DNA of 64,000 nucleotides from Crocodylus rhombifer (GCA_038503035.1 JAVSML010000944.1:124001-188000); one strand, 5' to 3'; shown: positions 21,151 through 32,971, counted from the stretch's first letter. Numbers and translations are program-made. Notes: generated by a model not told the origin, from the letters alone.

Positions 21151-21496
21151 AACTCTCAGGGCTGCTTCAGCAGTCCAGCCGGCACAAGGGGGTCCCCAGG
21201 TACCAAATGGCTGGGCTCCAGAAGCTCCTGAGAGCTAGTAGCCCTGAGCTACTTGCCAGAGTGGCTTTTTATACTGCTGGGGCCAGGACAGGTGCTGGCC
21301 CTGGGCTCTAGCTCCCCCTGGCTGAAGATCCGGGAGGAGCCAGGCAGGGTTATTTTGCCCCAAGTGGCACAATTTGCTCCACAACAAAGTGCATGTCTGA
21401 GCATGTGCGCTGAAGCAAAAAGCCCTGGCTCAAATTTGCACCACTTCTATTTGAGCTGCTGCAAGCACAGGTGCTTGCATGTGTGGATGCACCCTA

Positions 21497-22246
21497 CTGG
21501 AATGACCTGTGAAATGATTGGTGAAAAATGTCACATGTGGGCATAAGAAGTAGTTCGCTGGAGTAGAACAGAAACAACTGGAAACTTCAGCAACAATTTC
21601 CTGCTAGTGAAATCCATTGAACTGTGGTTATAGAGTTTGACAGTTGTCAGGAGAGCAGGAAAATACTTGGGTGATTGAAAAAAGTTTGACAAAGTGAGCT
21701 CCAGCATTAGCCAGAAATAAGAGCAAAAGTTGAGAGAGGAATTTTTTTATTTTTTTATGTTATTTTATTAATAGTTTATTTGACCAAAAGGCAGTATCAA
21801 TTGGAACTAAGGCTACTTGTGGCTTAGCTTAGTAAATGGCTCTGACTGGAAAGATAATGCAGAAAGATCAGTGTTTTGGTTGGACACTTTTCAAAATGAA
21901 GCCTCAAATTTTTGTTTCAAATCCATGTTTTCAAAAATGACCAAAGCATAATGTGCAAAAAGAGTTAAAACAAGCAAACAAAGCAATTTAGAAATGAAAT
22001 ATTTCTTCTCAGCCAAAATCCTTTCTTGAGCCTAACTCAAGCAACTCTTGGTTGGTTTGTTTTTTGTCAAGAGTGTTAAACTTTCAGAGAAACCATCTTG
22101 TTTTGGTTTTGTTGTTTTGATCTTTCAGTTCACCGGCCAAGTTGAAAAATTAATTATTTGTGCATCCCTAAACAAAACCAAGTGGCAGAAAAGCAGATTG
22201 CAAAATAAATGAAAATATACATCTTTAATTTTTGATACTCAAATCC
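21497..22246. other. intergenic, nothing recognised
   Basis: A/T-rich sequence with a T-run-rich patch near 21745-21790. No gene or bounded repeat is seen. Confidence 0.4.
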
Positions 22247-22254
22247 CTTTATAC

Positions 22255-22498
22255 CAGTGGTTTGCAACTTTTTTTAGACGCAAGGTGTTCCTCAAAAAAT
22301 CCCAGCTCTTAGCTTTCACTCATTTCTTCACTATGAAAAAGTAATAAAGCACTTGTTCTGTTGCAAAGAACTTGGAAAAAACACATCGGGGATGTTTTTG
22401 ACACTGAATTTCTATTTGAAATCTCTGGATTTATCTTGTGAGTGTTTGCATACACAACAATGCTAATATCCGAGTGACATCCTGGCTGAGAAACACTG
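22255..22498. mobile_element. non-autonomous hAT transposon with 8-bp TSD
   Basis: The ends are CAGTGGTTTGCAACTT and, in reverse, CAGTGTTTCTCAGCC. The flanks CTTTATAC (22247-22254) and CTTTATAT (22499-22506) are an 8-bp duplication with one mismatch. The interior matches the 4159-4419 copy (CAGCTCTTAGCTTTCACT), so both belong to one family. It is non-coding. Confidence 0.85.
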
Positions 22499-22506
22499 CT
22501 TTATAT

Positions 22507-25500
22507 GCTGCCACTTGCACATGTCTAAAGCAAGGAAATTTTAATAAGTGGCTTGACAATTCTACCACTACAAACGTCTACAGTCAATGCCCTAGTCACT
22601 GACTTTATTGGTGTAGCACATTTGCCCAAATGTAACCAAATGAGCGGGAAAGCGAAAATGTGTTTCTTTCTATGTGGTGATGTGATGTGCTACTAACAGA
22701 ACAAAAGAAAGTTGTCTGGTGTAATAGTGGTGCAAGGCTTTGCCTTGTGACCTGAGAAAGGATCATTTCTTACTTCTCAATTTCTATTTGCAGACTCTAC
22801 TTAAGACGACTTCTAAGAAATGCTGGCCAAGTCTCTGAATCCTTATTTTACCTTGTCATCCTACTGTTACAGAAAAGGTAGCAGGGAAGGGAAGAGCAGC
22901 ACCACTGTACTGGGAAAAGGAGTGCTTGTTTTTTTAATTTAGTTGGTTCCTGTTTGGAAACCCAAGAGAGGAATCTGAGACAATATGCTGTCAACCTAGA
23001 ACAAGAGGATTTGCAGCCTTGGATACTCTTGCAAGGCAACAGTTCATTAGCTAATTGCCTCTGCTAGACAATGCCTTTTACACTGCTCACAAAATCACCT
23101 TTAACCTACTCTGACCAGACTGTCATTAAACCCTGGAACTCATTTTCCTGAAATGCTACCCGTTATTGTGAATTCAGAGAGGGTGTGTGTTTGTCTCTCG
23201 CATGACAACTGAGTACAAGAATAGTTATTACCAAGTAATTTACAAACGTGCCAGCTTCTGAACTTTGCTAATAAAGACAATGCAGTTGCTCACACGCTAT
23301 GCTAAGATAAGCAGGGCTTCTCTCTTCACAGGCTCTTTCTTTCTTTCATTGTGAACCAGTTTTATTCGAAGGCCTACTTTATCCTTCAAACATCAAATAA
23401 GATCTGTGTGCCTGGGCATAGTCTGCCTTTGTAGTCTTTTAGTGTGCTGGGAAAGGGTCTGCTAGCTTTGTTATCACATTTGGACTAGATCCTCTGAAAT
23501 CCTGTGATCCTGAAAGATCACAAAGAGTTGAGAGCCGGGAGTTTGCAGGGGGCTGGCTTATATTTGCCTGGGCTCTCCTGTAAATTATTTCTAATCTGTT
23601 ATTGCTCTTGGGATAGGTGTACCAGTTGCAGGACCAAACTTTGCTGTTGTAAGAAACCCTCCAATAAAGGAAATGACTTTTATTTCATACCTGAGTGATC
23701 CAAGTTCAGCTCCTTCAGGACACGCTGTAGGACTATAGGACATGCAGTTCACTGAAGCACAATATCCCATGACTATTAAATGGCAGAATACAAATGATGT
23801 TGCTCATTTTTCACCATTTATGGTATTTTTAAGTGGGGCCGCATTCAAATTTGTCTACTTAAATCTTTTTAAACTAACCCATGTTGCACCCATTTAGGCT
23901 ATGTAGTCACCTGTGCAGTTTTCTCAGTGAAATACAGTAATCCACTTTTTTTTTCATACATCCTCTGGCAAGACTTGCTTAACTCCACAGAAGCATATTA
24001 GATGTATAGTCCATATTCGGCAAAGCTCCTAGGGTTGCTGAGACCTGGCAGATTCATCACAAAAGAATCCCTCTGAAGTTGTGATGCTTTACAAACAAGG
24101 CTTTTTGGGTAGATGTGATATCTTTTATTAGATTAACTAAATATGCTTTACAGGTGTTTCAGGAAAGAGTACAGCAATGGAAAGACAAGTTGCTTAGAGA
24201 ACGGTAAGTCCAGTGAAAGGCTGAGGCGACCCCTCTTGTGCACAGCCAGAAAAAGCCAGCTCTGAGCCTAATACCGGCGAGTCAAATTCATAAAAACACT
24301 TGCTTTGAATACTAATAGTGCACTTGGGGTCTTCCTGGAATCCAGCTGAAGTCGCTTTCTGTTTGATTAGGGATTTATGACCTCGGTGGGGAGGGAGCCA
24401 CTCTATCCTGATTTGACTCTGAGTTATTGGATAGCTGGTAGGATGGGGACAGCACAAGCACCAACAAGATGAAAATTAATTTGCAAGGGGGAGTGATTTT
24501 GACCTAAGGGGTGAAAACTCTCAGTATGCTTGAGTCGGTTTGATTTTTGTTTGGAAAACTTCTTGGAAGGGAAGGCCTTAAAATTCCCTATACATCTACA
24601 TGTAGACAGCAAGCCTCTGTGCATGAGGTAGAGAGGAAGTGGGAATGATCTTTTCCTTTACAGAATACAGTAGGGGGGAAAAAAGAACAACACATTTCTG
24701 CTGTGGAAGCACAAAGGTCAGCAGCCACAGAACCTCATTGTAGTTGAGTTGCACTATACACACTACCACTAAAGGTTTTGCCCACAATTGGGACTGCCCT
24801 ATTTGCTCCCATTCTGATATGAAAAAGGGCTAGTTTTTAAACAGCAACTTTATCCTTATGGATAGGCTTCAGCTTATATAGGAGAAGCCTCTGGAGACTT
24901 GAGAGAAGACCTGTTAAATTACATGCAACCAGTGGAAAACAGTGACCAATATCCATCAAACCTACAAATATAATTTGTAGGAAAACAACAATGGCATTTG
25001 TATAGTTAAGAATCCCAGCATCCTTTTCTCCTATTAACAGAAGCATTTCAATCTCAGTAAAGCCAAACATTCAAGGCCACATTATTCCTTCTCTTGTTTC
25101 AGTTCTCAATGGAAGTATTTGTTTCTGTTCTACTTGTAGGCTTAACTACAGCTTTTCCCATGAACCGCTGTGCATATGCCAAAATGCCTTTTGCAACTGG
25201 TAACTCACTGGGTGCATTAGGTTCCAATTAATGTAAAAATACTGGCTTCATAATGCTTGAAATATTTTGTGGAGTGAACACATTAAAAGAATTTAAAGCA
25301 GCAGGAAATGACTGTGTACAAGGAACTCCCCCCCCCCCCAGTTAAATAATTCATCTGGTGAAAGCATCTTGTAATTTAACATTCTTTTTTTCATATTTAA
25401 GACAAAAAAGAGAGATCTAATTCCCCTACGTTAACAGTCCATTTAGACTGCACCATGAAGCACTTGCAAGGAAATGTCAAAATTGAGGATGATGTAACCT

Positions 25501-26639
25501 TAACTCGGCCCCTTGTGCATGTGAATTCATCAGATATAATCTTAATTGCATCATGTTTCAGGTTGCCAACAACAGATCTCTTGGACAGTCTTTCCAACAA
25601 TTTATGTTTCTGGGTCCAAGAGCAGGGAAACAGAAAGGCATTTAGGTCAGAAAAGCAGCAGGAGCAGGAGATAGAGAAATAGGCCCTTTTGGTAGCCAAA
25701 ATATTTGGGAGCCTGCCCTGGCTTGATACAGCCATTCAAATGATGAGCTAGATTCACTGAGCTTTGCTGCTTGCATACCCTTTACAAAGTCTTGTCCCCA
25801 AGATGAGTGCTTAGCAAATTTAGAAGAAAAAAATCTCTACTTCATATGCTCAGCACACAAATGCCACATGTTGGTACGATCTGGGTCAGTCAACAGCCAA
25901 TGGTCTTTCTGTGAGGACTTTTCTGTAAGGGCTTTTTCTAGGATAAATTGCAACTATCAGAAGTCAGTCAGTTGGGCTAAAAAAATGGGGAAAAATTGAT
26001 CTCCCTCCTCCCCAGCTTTGCCCCTGCTAAACACTGACCAAACCTTTTCTTCACCAAGACTTGCTGAAAATAGGACTTTCTAAATGAAATCATTTTACAC
26101 CCCAAAGCACAGCTTTCACTGATGCACCTGCTCTGATATGCAGTCAGTGAACTTAAGTAAACACCCTACAGGATTGTTCTCCATTTGAATTTATTAGTTG
26201 TTATCAAGGAAAGATAATTAGCTGTGCTGAAGTGCTGTGATAATCAGTAGTATGAACTTGTTGTTACCAACAGAAACAGATTGGGATTTTTGTAGCGCAG
26301 GAAATGTGACAGCCCTGGCTATGTACCTCTCTGTTTTCTACACAAATGAGTGTGTGGCTGTGGGGAGGATGGATTGTGAGGGGCATGGGATATGTGCATC
26401 CTTAGCTAGTGTAAATCGTCAGAGCTCTGGTAACTTCAGTGATTTGCTTCAGTGGCAGATATGCCTTTTTAGTTTTGTGGTGCTTCTATACAGACTGTCT
26501 CAGAAGAGGCAACCTGGTAAAGAAATCCAAGACTACATTTTTTTTTAACAGTATAAAATTTATCTTAACTGCTGGGCAAGTGAAATAGCAAATACTTTAG
26601 TTTTTCTGTTCAATGTTATACCCCACCTTCTCTCTTTTG
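22507..26639. other. long non-coding stretch, one MITE fragment
   Basis: I see no exon. Near 24115-24155, TGATATCTTTTATTAGATTAA matches the arm of the palindromic MITE at 52873-53030 and is probably a half copy. A C-run at 25329-25339 and a (CTTT) run at 23335-23347 are simple repeats. Confidence 0.4.
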
Positions 26640-27000
26640 TATGGTGTCAGATATCAATTTCCAAATCTATAAGCCACTGCCTGGTATTATTATTCTATGT
26701 GCAGATTCCATCTACTCCATCTGGACATTTATAAAGATTGTAGCTTTTGATTAAGTGCTGTGTTTGAACACATTTACACAGGGGGTCGCTCAAGATGTTA
26801 ATCTTGTGAAGTGTTGTTTTGAAGGTTCTGTAGCCAGATCTCAGTCTGTTCAGCTTAATCCATGCTTCTCTGTCAAGGTCAAGTCCAATGGGGGTCTTGT
26901 TTGGTGTTGGTATAAAACACTGTAGGAATAGGTCTGACCTTTCCCAGTGGTTGGCCCACTCCACTGCTGCCCATAGGTCATCTCTTCCACTAGCTTATTG
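26640..27000 (-). mobile_element. non-CR1 LINE, C-terminal fragment
   Basis: The minus-strand frame encodes the conserved tail found after the reverse transcriptase in jockey/RTE-like LINE proteins: WAAVEWANHWERSD, FIPTPNKTPIGLDL, REAWIKLNRLRSG, then CKC as the remnant of the Cys-rich motif. After a nonsense codon the frame ends with QWLIDLEIDI and a TGA at 26647-26649, the expected protein end. The family differs from CR1. The adjacent segment at 27001-27345 carries the RT core of the same kind of protein on the opposite strand. Confidence 0.7.
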
Positions 27001-27345
27001 GCACTGACCAAGCTACATTACTTATATCTGACATAGAAAATAGATTTGAAATGAGGTAGAAAACAGGCACAGTCTTTATCAAACTTACAGCTGCCTATGA
27101 CAGTGTATGGCACCAATGCCTCAAATATAAACTGTACTCTATGATACCTGACCACAAGCTATGCACTTGATCATGAACACAATCTCCAGCAGATCATTTA
27201 AACTCGCTGCTAGACAAAGAGAAAAAAAGCAGAGTACGAACTCTGAAGAATGGAGTCCCACAAGGGTCAGGGATAGCACCAGTACTTTTCAACATACATA
27301 GACCTCAGACTTCCCATACACAACATCTAAGCAATATTATATCAT
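27001..27345 (+). mobile_element. non-CR1 LINE, reverse-transcriptase fragment (inverted)
   Basis: The plus-strand reading shows LLISDIENRFEMR, then after a stop KTGTVFIKLTAAYDSVWH, then LKNGVPQGSGIAPVLFNI. These are RT motif A (Asp in AAYDSVWH) and motif B of jockey/RTE-like elements. Stops lie between the motifs, and the YADD motif is not reached. Its orientation is opposite to the neighbouring C-terminal piece, with the junction at about 26985-27010. Confidence 0.75.
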
Positions 27346-27452
27346 AAAAAATTGTATCATTTTACTCTGTGGTCATCCTGGTTACTCAGAGTAAAAGCAA
27401 AACAAAAAATTGAGGTCAGGGGGAAGGAATAATGTTGCAATTTACCTTACAT

Positions 27453-27744
27453 CAGAGGTGGGCAAAATATGGCTGGTAGGCCACATCTGGCCTGCCAGGC
27501 TAGTCTATCTGGCCCACAGGGCCCCTAAAAAAAAATTAGAAAATTGTTAGCTATCTGTGGCTGCCTGTCTGAGATGCCAGCAATGGCAGGAACCAGGAGG
27601 AGCCCTCAGCAGGACCTAGCAGCCACAGCAGAAAGTCCTGTCCTGCCCTGCCTCACCCCTAGCCCCCTCCACCTCACCCCTAACTGGNNNNNNNNNNCAA
27701 AACTCATTAAGTGGTCCTCCAGCCAAAATAATTGCCCACCCCTG
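27453..27744. mobile_element. non-autonomous hAT element containing an assembly gap
   Basis: The left end CAGAGGTGGGCAA is mirrored by TTGCCCACCCCTG at the right. The flanks CCTTACAT (27445-27452) and CCTTAAGT (27745-27752) match at six of eight positions. The interior resembles a common 'not-in-use' vertebrate hAT MITE and has no gene. The run of N at 27688-27697 lies inside it, so its length is uncertain. Confidence 0.75.
27688..27697. other. assembly gap (10 N)
   Basis: Ten undetermined bases fall within the hAT element. The C-rich sequence just before it may be why it was not resolved. Confidence 0.95.
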
Positions 27745-29439
27745 CCTTAAGTCAATTAAATTCTAATTATTGCAGAAGTTGCTACACCAGGAATATTCTA
27801 AAATGTCCCATTCTCTGGCCCCAGACCTTGACTTGCCTTAATCGCACCCATTCCTTCCATATACAGAAAAGAAATAAAAGGAAGAAGGTATTCATATTTC
27901 CAAAGAACAGAGGTAATATGTTAGCTTAGAAAGATTTGCAGTAGAGCTCATGATACTGCTACAGACAGAAGTTTCAGCTGAAAAATACCTACTGCCCTCT
28001 ATCACTGACCTCTCCTAAACATATGGTCCATCTCTTTTGAAAGACAATCTTGGATTCTAAATTTTCAGCCATTATGGATAGGATCTTGAGGCAAACATGG
28101 CACCTACAACACCATTCACATCACTGGGAGTTGAGGATCATTGGCACCTTTCAGGAAGTTCTTAACAACCCCCCAGGATTGGACCCAAATTCATTGTGTA
28201 CAGTTTTAGTTCACAGATTAATTAGTATATGCACGGTTGCATCTACTACTGTACTGAAAGGGGTATTAGGCACATCATTCCCAGTACTGTTACTGGCAGT
28301 TACTCAGGTTCACTTCAACAATAGCAAAGGCATTTTGCTATGATTGGTGCTGGCAGTTGAGTTACATTCCTTAACGTACACAACATACTTCCTGGACTGG
28401 GAATATGCGACTGGTTGACATATACAAAGCATTTCATAGTTTTACATATCTCAAAGCCTGTCCTCTAGGAGAATTCTAATGTTCCTAGAGAGAAAGTTTG
28501 AATTTACTGAAGGCAACAACTGATTTTTGTTTTAAATATCCTATAAACAAGTGAAACGCAAAGAAGTGTAAATAAACATTAGGTAAATATATGCAAAACT
28601 GTGCTTTTCATGTCACATTAGGCAAGCTGATCTTCTTTCACCAGCGCATGAACAGGCAGAGAGATGCCACCTTGCAATGGTTCTCAGACTGTTTCAGTTT
28701 GCATACCACTTTGTTTGCCATGCAGCTGAGTGTGCTTGTGATTCCAAGTTACAGATAAAAAAGAAAGGCGATGCTTACTACCCTGTAATCTCACCAGCAA
28801 CCAAAGAGACTACCATTCTTCCATTTCTATTTCCCTTTCTTTTCTGTTCCTATTCCTTCCTCTCACATACTGTAGAAGAGAGGTGCACAGCTCAATCTCT
28901 GTGGTGAGCCACCTGAATGGATCTCCACCGATATAAGCCCTCAGCATCTCTAAATCAGAAACTGGACTGCACATGTGAAGATTAACAAGTCCATGTGCAG
29001 TGAGGACACAGGACTCGCTGCTTTGTGCTTCAAATCCCTTTTCATTTAATAAAATGTTTTAATCCAAAACTATGGCAGACCAATGAGCTGGAGCAGATCC
29101 ACTGCTGCTCTGTAACTTGGCTGCTTACCCCACTGCCATTGCTGCCACTGTCTTAGAGCTGTCACTAGTGGAATTAAGACAAAGATATCTACAGTAGTAT
29201 CTGCTATAAGCCATTTTCTTCTATACCTGTTTTACTGGGGCAATGTCTTAAGAGCTGAAAGTACAAGCAAATGATGAAGCAGCACAGACATTTCTTTTCC
29301 AGGCTTATCCGAGGGGCTGCTCCTATTTAAGGGAATCGGAATTAATCCTGAACTGATGGAAAGCAGAATTGCTGCATAGCATAGCATAGAAATCAATCCT
29401 AATGCTGATTTATGTTGATTTACTGCAGAGGAGGCCCTG
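27745..29439. other. intergenic, nothing recognised
   Basis: No exon-like or repeat-bounded segment was identified. Weak kinesin-like similarity may begin as early as about 29330 (MESRIA), but it is too short to rely on. Confidence 0.4.
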
Positions 29440-30400
29440 AAAGCAGAATTCAGTCTGCGGGGTTTTTTTTCTTTTTTGAGATTTACAAGAAGCTGATCTG
29501 CGACTTGCTGGAGCCAGCTGTGCCTGGTCTGAACCACAAGAGGCAGACGCTGTGGCTGTGTGAACACCAGAATGGTGATCCCTGCGTCCAAGAACTGAAC
29601 TGGATCCATGTCCGAGATGCTGACAAGGCCTGGAAGCTCTGAGGCTGGGTCTGAAAAACCAGAGCTTTGCCAGCACTCACCTGAACCAGAACTCCAGCTA
29701 GTCACAGGATCTCTTCCAGCTGGATTCTTCACCTAAGAGGAGGCAGCAGTGAGATGGTCCCCAAAATGAGCGAGCTGTCCCTGTGTGACTTCACCAGCTC
29801 AGGGCATTTCAAGGACCAGAAAAGCAGGGACCGAATGACGGGGGAAGACAACATCAACATCTCTCTGCTGCATTGCTGCCCTGCGCCAGAACCAGCAGTC
29901 CAAGATGAAGCCAGTTGTGGTTCCCTTCTGGGACAGCAAGCTGACCTGTGTGTTCCAGGGCTTCTTCGCAGGGTCAACATTAGCCAGTGCATGGCCATGT
30001 ATGACAAAAACCTTCACGTGGCCAAGTTCTTGGCACCCATCAGCCAGCTCGTTCAAGCTCCTCCTGCAAAAGTGGTTCTCCTGTCCATGCTGTCCATCCT
30101 CAGGGAACACCAACAAGTTGGCCAGATCTCAGAAGCGGGCTCAAAGCAGGAAGTGGAACCTGAGGAAGTGCGTGAAGATGAAGCAGATGTGGCCTTGTAT
30201 AACAAGAAGGTGAGTGATGTCTGTCTTGCACCCTCATAACTGCCACAGCAGAAGGGTTCGCTTCGTGGCTCTGTCAGATTCCAATGAATCTGCTAAATAC
30301 CATGTCATCAACAATCTCAGACATGCACAATTCTGGAGAGAACATCTAATTTATGACAAGGACGTGAAGAGGAGGAGGAGGAGAAGTCTGAGGTAACCAG
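29440..30400 (+). pseudogene. KIF20A: KIF20A-like processed (intronless) pseudogene
   Basis: The conceptual translation follows the second half of a kinesin-6 motor domain. It starts at FFEIYKKLICDLLEP and continues through LNWIHVRDADKAWKL, KNQSFASTHLNQNSS, SELSLCDF and DSKLTCVFQGFFAG to LHVAKFLAPISQLVQAPP. The order and wording are closest to KIF20A (MKLP2), a cytokinesis kinesin. A weaker coiled-coil part (QFWREHL) reaches about 30395. The blocks lie in different frames. There is a frameshift near 29640, a TAG at 29699-29701, and damage at switch II (DFTSSG instead of DLAGSE), so it cannot encode a motor. Consecutive motifs run on with no intron, which supports a retrocopy. The ATP-binding P-loop region is missing. 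No poly-A tail or TSD was identified. KIF20B is a less good match. Confidence 0.82.
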
Positions 30401-32460
30401 ATAACTCCACACAGACAAAGCAATGGTCTCCACCTTCACAACCCAGCTGCTGAGCAGGCAGGCTTTAGAATGTCCTTTAAATAAAAATGGACTAATTTTG
30501 CTTCACACTCCCAAAATTCACTTACCTAATTCTAGCACTATTCCTTTCACTTCTTCCTCTACAGTGGTGTCACTGAAACAGGCAAGGTAGCTGGGAAATG
30601 CAATGTATCCTTGGAAACCAGCCTATAGGCTCAGCAGTCTTGTGTAAGAGGCATTTATGTCTCTTGTGCCTTACAATGACTCTGCAGGCTGGAAACCCAG
30701 TCCTTGAACACCCTGGTTTCAGTCGAGTAGATGGGAATCTGAACTGTCACAACAACCTGACTGAAAATCTGCTCAGGAGACTAATAAGCCGATGATTAAG
30801 ACAACCAGTGAAATATCTGTCTCTGCTCTTCGGTACTGGAGTTTTGAAGGGAACTATGGGAGAGGAAAGGGGAGGAAAGTTTATGGAGCAAGGCCCTGTT
30901 GTGCCTCTGCACAGGTCCTGGAAGTGGTGTGAAGGGGACACAGCAGAACTGATGTTTCAAGTAATCTCTGGATTTCTAAATCATTTTAAACAAGTCAGAT
31001 GGCAAGTCTGCTCCCATATCTGGAGGGTCTTTACAAATAAACCTGGCATGTTTCTCACATGTAGGTAGTATTTCTGGAGTAAACTAGTCAGACTACAGCA
31101 GATGGTAGAGCTAAGATGGAAAGAGTATCTTAGTGCAAAACCATTGAGGGAGAGCTGGAAACAAGAGGCCAGGTGGTAAAGTGCATACAAGACAAGACAG
31201 GCTGTTTGTGAGGAAAGATGACCTACAGTTCACCTTTGCACTCCCTGGATCCTTGTCCTGCCCTGCACAAGGATTGTTGTTTTGTATCATGTTACAACAA
31301 ACTCAAGGCTACTTGAACTTGCTGCAATGGCCACCTGGAGCTGAAGATCAGCTTAGCCACTTCTCTGCTAATAGAAGGAGAATGATTGGTATAAAATAGC
31401 TCGAGCATCATTTGTGTAGCTGAATGAGCCAAACAGAATTAGGGCCAGCCTATAATAGCACCATGGCAAAGAGGGGTCCCACTGCCTTGCAGGATTGGGC
31501 TTGGTGTCAATGTGTCTTAAGGCTATGGCCGATCCAAAAATTACAGTGGAAGGAAAGATAAGACATCACACATTGCTTCCAGCAATTAAACCGGCTTGCC
31601 ATCTAATGCAGTCACCCTTTTTTATATAAGATAAAGATGACTATGAAAAAGCCTTGTCAGGGACAGAAAGCAATGATAGAAAGCCCAGTACAAATATAAT
31701 ATATTGCTTGAAACCTAGACTATACCATTCATCAACAATGGAATAAATAAGCACTGAGAGTGAAGCTCAGACTGTTAACACTAGTGAGCCTGGTGAAATC
31801 CCTTGCAATAAATATGAGAAATAAATAGGAAACAAGTTTTTAATACCGGTCCAAATTTGAACTGATCCAAATTTAATACCGGTCCAAATTTGATTTGATC
31901 TTTGGCTTTTTTATGCCTGTGGCTCACCAGTAGACCACAACAGCCCTTAGCAAAGTGTCTTTCAAATTAAATTAGTCTGGGCAAAAACTACTGTTAATAT
32001 AGTGTGTGTCTGCAGCTTGGAGTAACAGGAAGAAAATCAGAAGTAGCAGGCCTTTAAAGATACTTTTTACAAAACTATTTGATTTTTACCATATCCCCTT
32101 TTTATGGCAGTGACTCTGTACACAGACAGGGAGCCAATTTTGGCCCTTGAATAAGTTGGGTGCATCTTCACAATTTCAATAGACTTGCTCACCCCAGGTC
32201 AGAATTTAGCTCCTGTTATTCCTTTTCTAATGTAGCCTTTCCCAAATTAGGTTGAAAGGTACAAGAAATTCCTTTCCAATACAAGTGCTTCTCATAGCTA
32301 CACCCTAGCAGCTTCTAGCCTACTGTCAGTCATCTCAAGCCCAAAGCAACCTCTGCTGAAATCAACAGGAGTCTTTCCACTGATTAAGCTGGGATTGGAT
32401 CAAGCACCTATGAAAATGGCATTATTTTCTTTCCTCCTTGCTACTTGTGTTTCAACTTGT
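30401..32460. other. non-coding, downstream of the TTC7 gene
   Basis: No exon was recognised. The 20-mer TAATACCGGTCCAAATTTGA occurs at 31841-31860 and again at 31874-31893, a short tandem duplication with a 33-bp period. Part of this stretch could be 3' UTR of the TTC7-like gene, but I found no convincing AATAAA on the minus strand. Confidence 0.4.
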
Positions 32461-32589
32461 GAGTAAATTGGATGCTTATCTTGCTGGGATCCTATGACCC
32501 CAGCTGACTTCCTGCCCTTTGGGCAGGGGGCTGGACTCGATGATCTCCCAAGGTCCCTTCCAGCCCTGATGTCTATGAAATCTATGAAA
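32461..32589 (+). mobile_element. CR1 LINE 3' tail (129 bp)
   Basis: It begins GAGTAAATTGGATGCTTATC and ends TCTATGAAATCTATGAAA. It matches 18148-18275 with one 1-bp indel and three transitions. This is an extreme 5' truncation, about 160 bp beyond the TTC7 stop codon and antisense to that gene, so it probably lies within the gene's 3' UTR. Confidence 0.9.
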
Positions 32590-32749
32590 CTTCTTTTCTT
32601 CCAGCTGAGTCCATACTTGTAAGACTTGAGGAATTTTTTTTTGCCCCCTCCAAATTACAATTGCACTTCTGTGTCTAGCCAACAGTTTCTTCTGCATGTG
32701 TTTCTTCATATCTGCTAAATGAATGACTGTGAGGTTGAAGGGAAGATCT

Positions 32750-32971
32750 TCACAGTTCCCTGGGTATAACAGTGAATGGGACAACAGGACTGCTGGATTC
32801 CAGGTCAAGAGCTGTTAGGAAGCATTCAACAGCGGCTTCATTGTTTCCTTGAGCTTGCAATACTTCCCCCAGGCGGTTCCAGGCTTTGTGATTGGTGTTT
32901 TCTATCTGGACGGCATCTTTCAGAATCTTTTGAGCCAGGTTATTCCTTCCAAGCCTGCTCAGTACTGGGCC
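32750..32971 (-). CDS. TTC7A: terminal coding exon of a TTC7-family gene (TTC7A-like)
   Basis: On the minus strand an acceptor (TTTCTTTGCAG, ending at 32972) is followed by 73 codons and TGA at 32750-32752. The reading begins in phase 0 with [17 protein letters not shown] and continues through a tetratricopeptide unit, [18 protein letters not shown]. It ends in the TTC7 C-terminal signature [17 protein letters not shown]7A and TTC7B are scaffolds that, with EFR3 and FAM126, hold PI4-kinase alpha at the plasma membrane. NEAAV and the final PREL favour TTC7A over TTC7B, but this is from memory of the families. The frame is undamaged and the splice site good, so it looks functional. Upstream exons would lie at higher coordinates. 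None is recognised up to 64 kb, implying a last intron over 31 kb or missed small exons. Confidence 0.85.
   Translation of the reverse strand, partial: GPVLSRLGRNNLAQKILKDAVQIENTNHKAWNRLGEVLQAQGNNEAAVECFLTALDLESSSPVVPFTVIPREL

Larger units (their letters stand above)
19501..21493 (+). mobile_element. PIF/Harbinger-like transposon derivative, no transposase
   Basis: The left end (from GCACATCCACATG) and the reversed right end (GGTGCATCCACACATG) align over about 70 bp. Both also contain AGCAC.TG, CTTGC, CTCAAA and GAAGTGG.GCAA in order. CTA at 19498-19500 and 21494-21496 gives a matching 3-bp duplication, the Harbinger habit. The 1993-bp body has a C-rich left half, a G-rich middle and a decayed Myb/SANT domain on the right, but no recognisable DDE transposase. 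The superfamily is inferred from ends, duplication size and the Myb-like domain. Confidence 0.65.

Noticed and set aside
30209..30214. GTGAGT looking like a splice donor at the end of the kinesin-like block
   Set aside because: Earlier motifs run on with no intron, and weaker kinesin similarity resumes downstream at the expected distance. The resemblance is probably chance.
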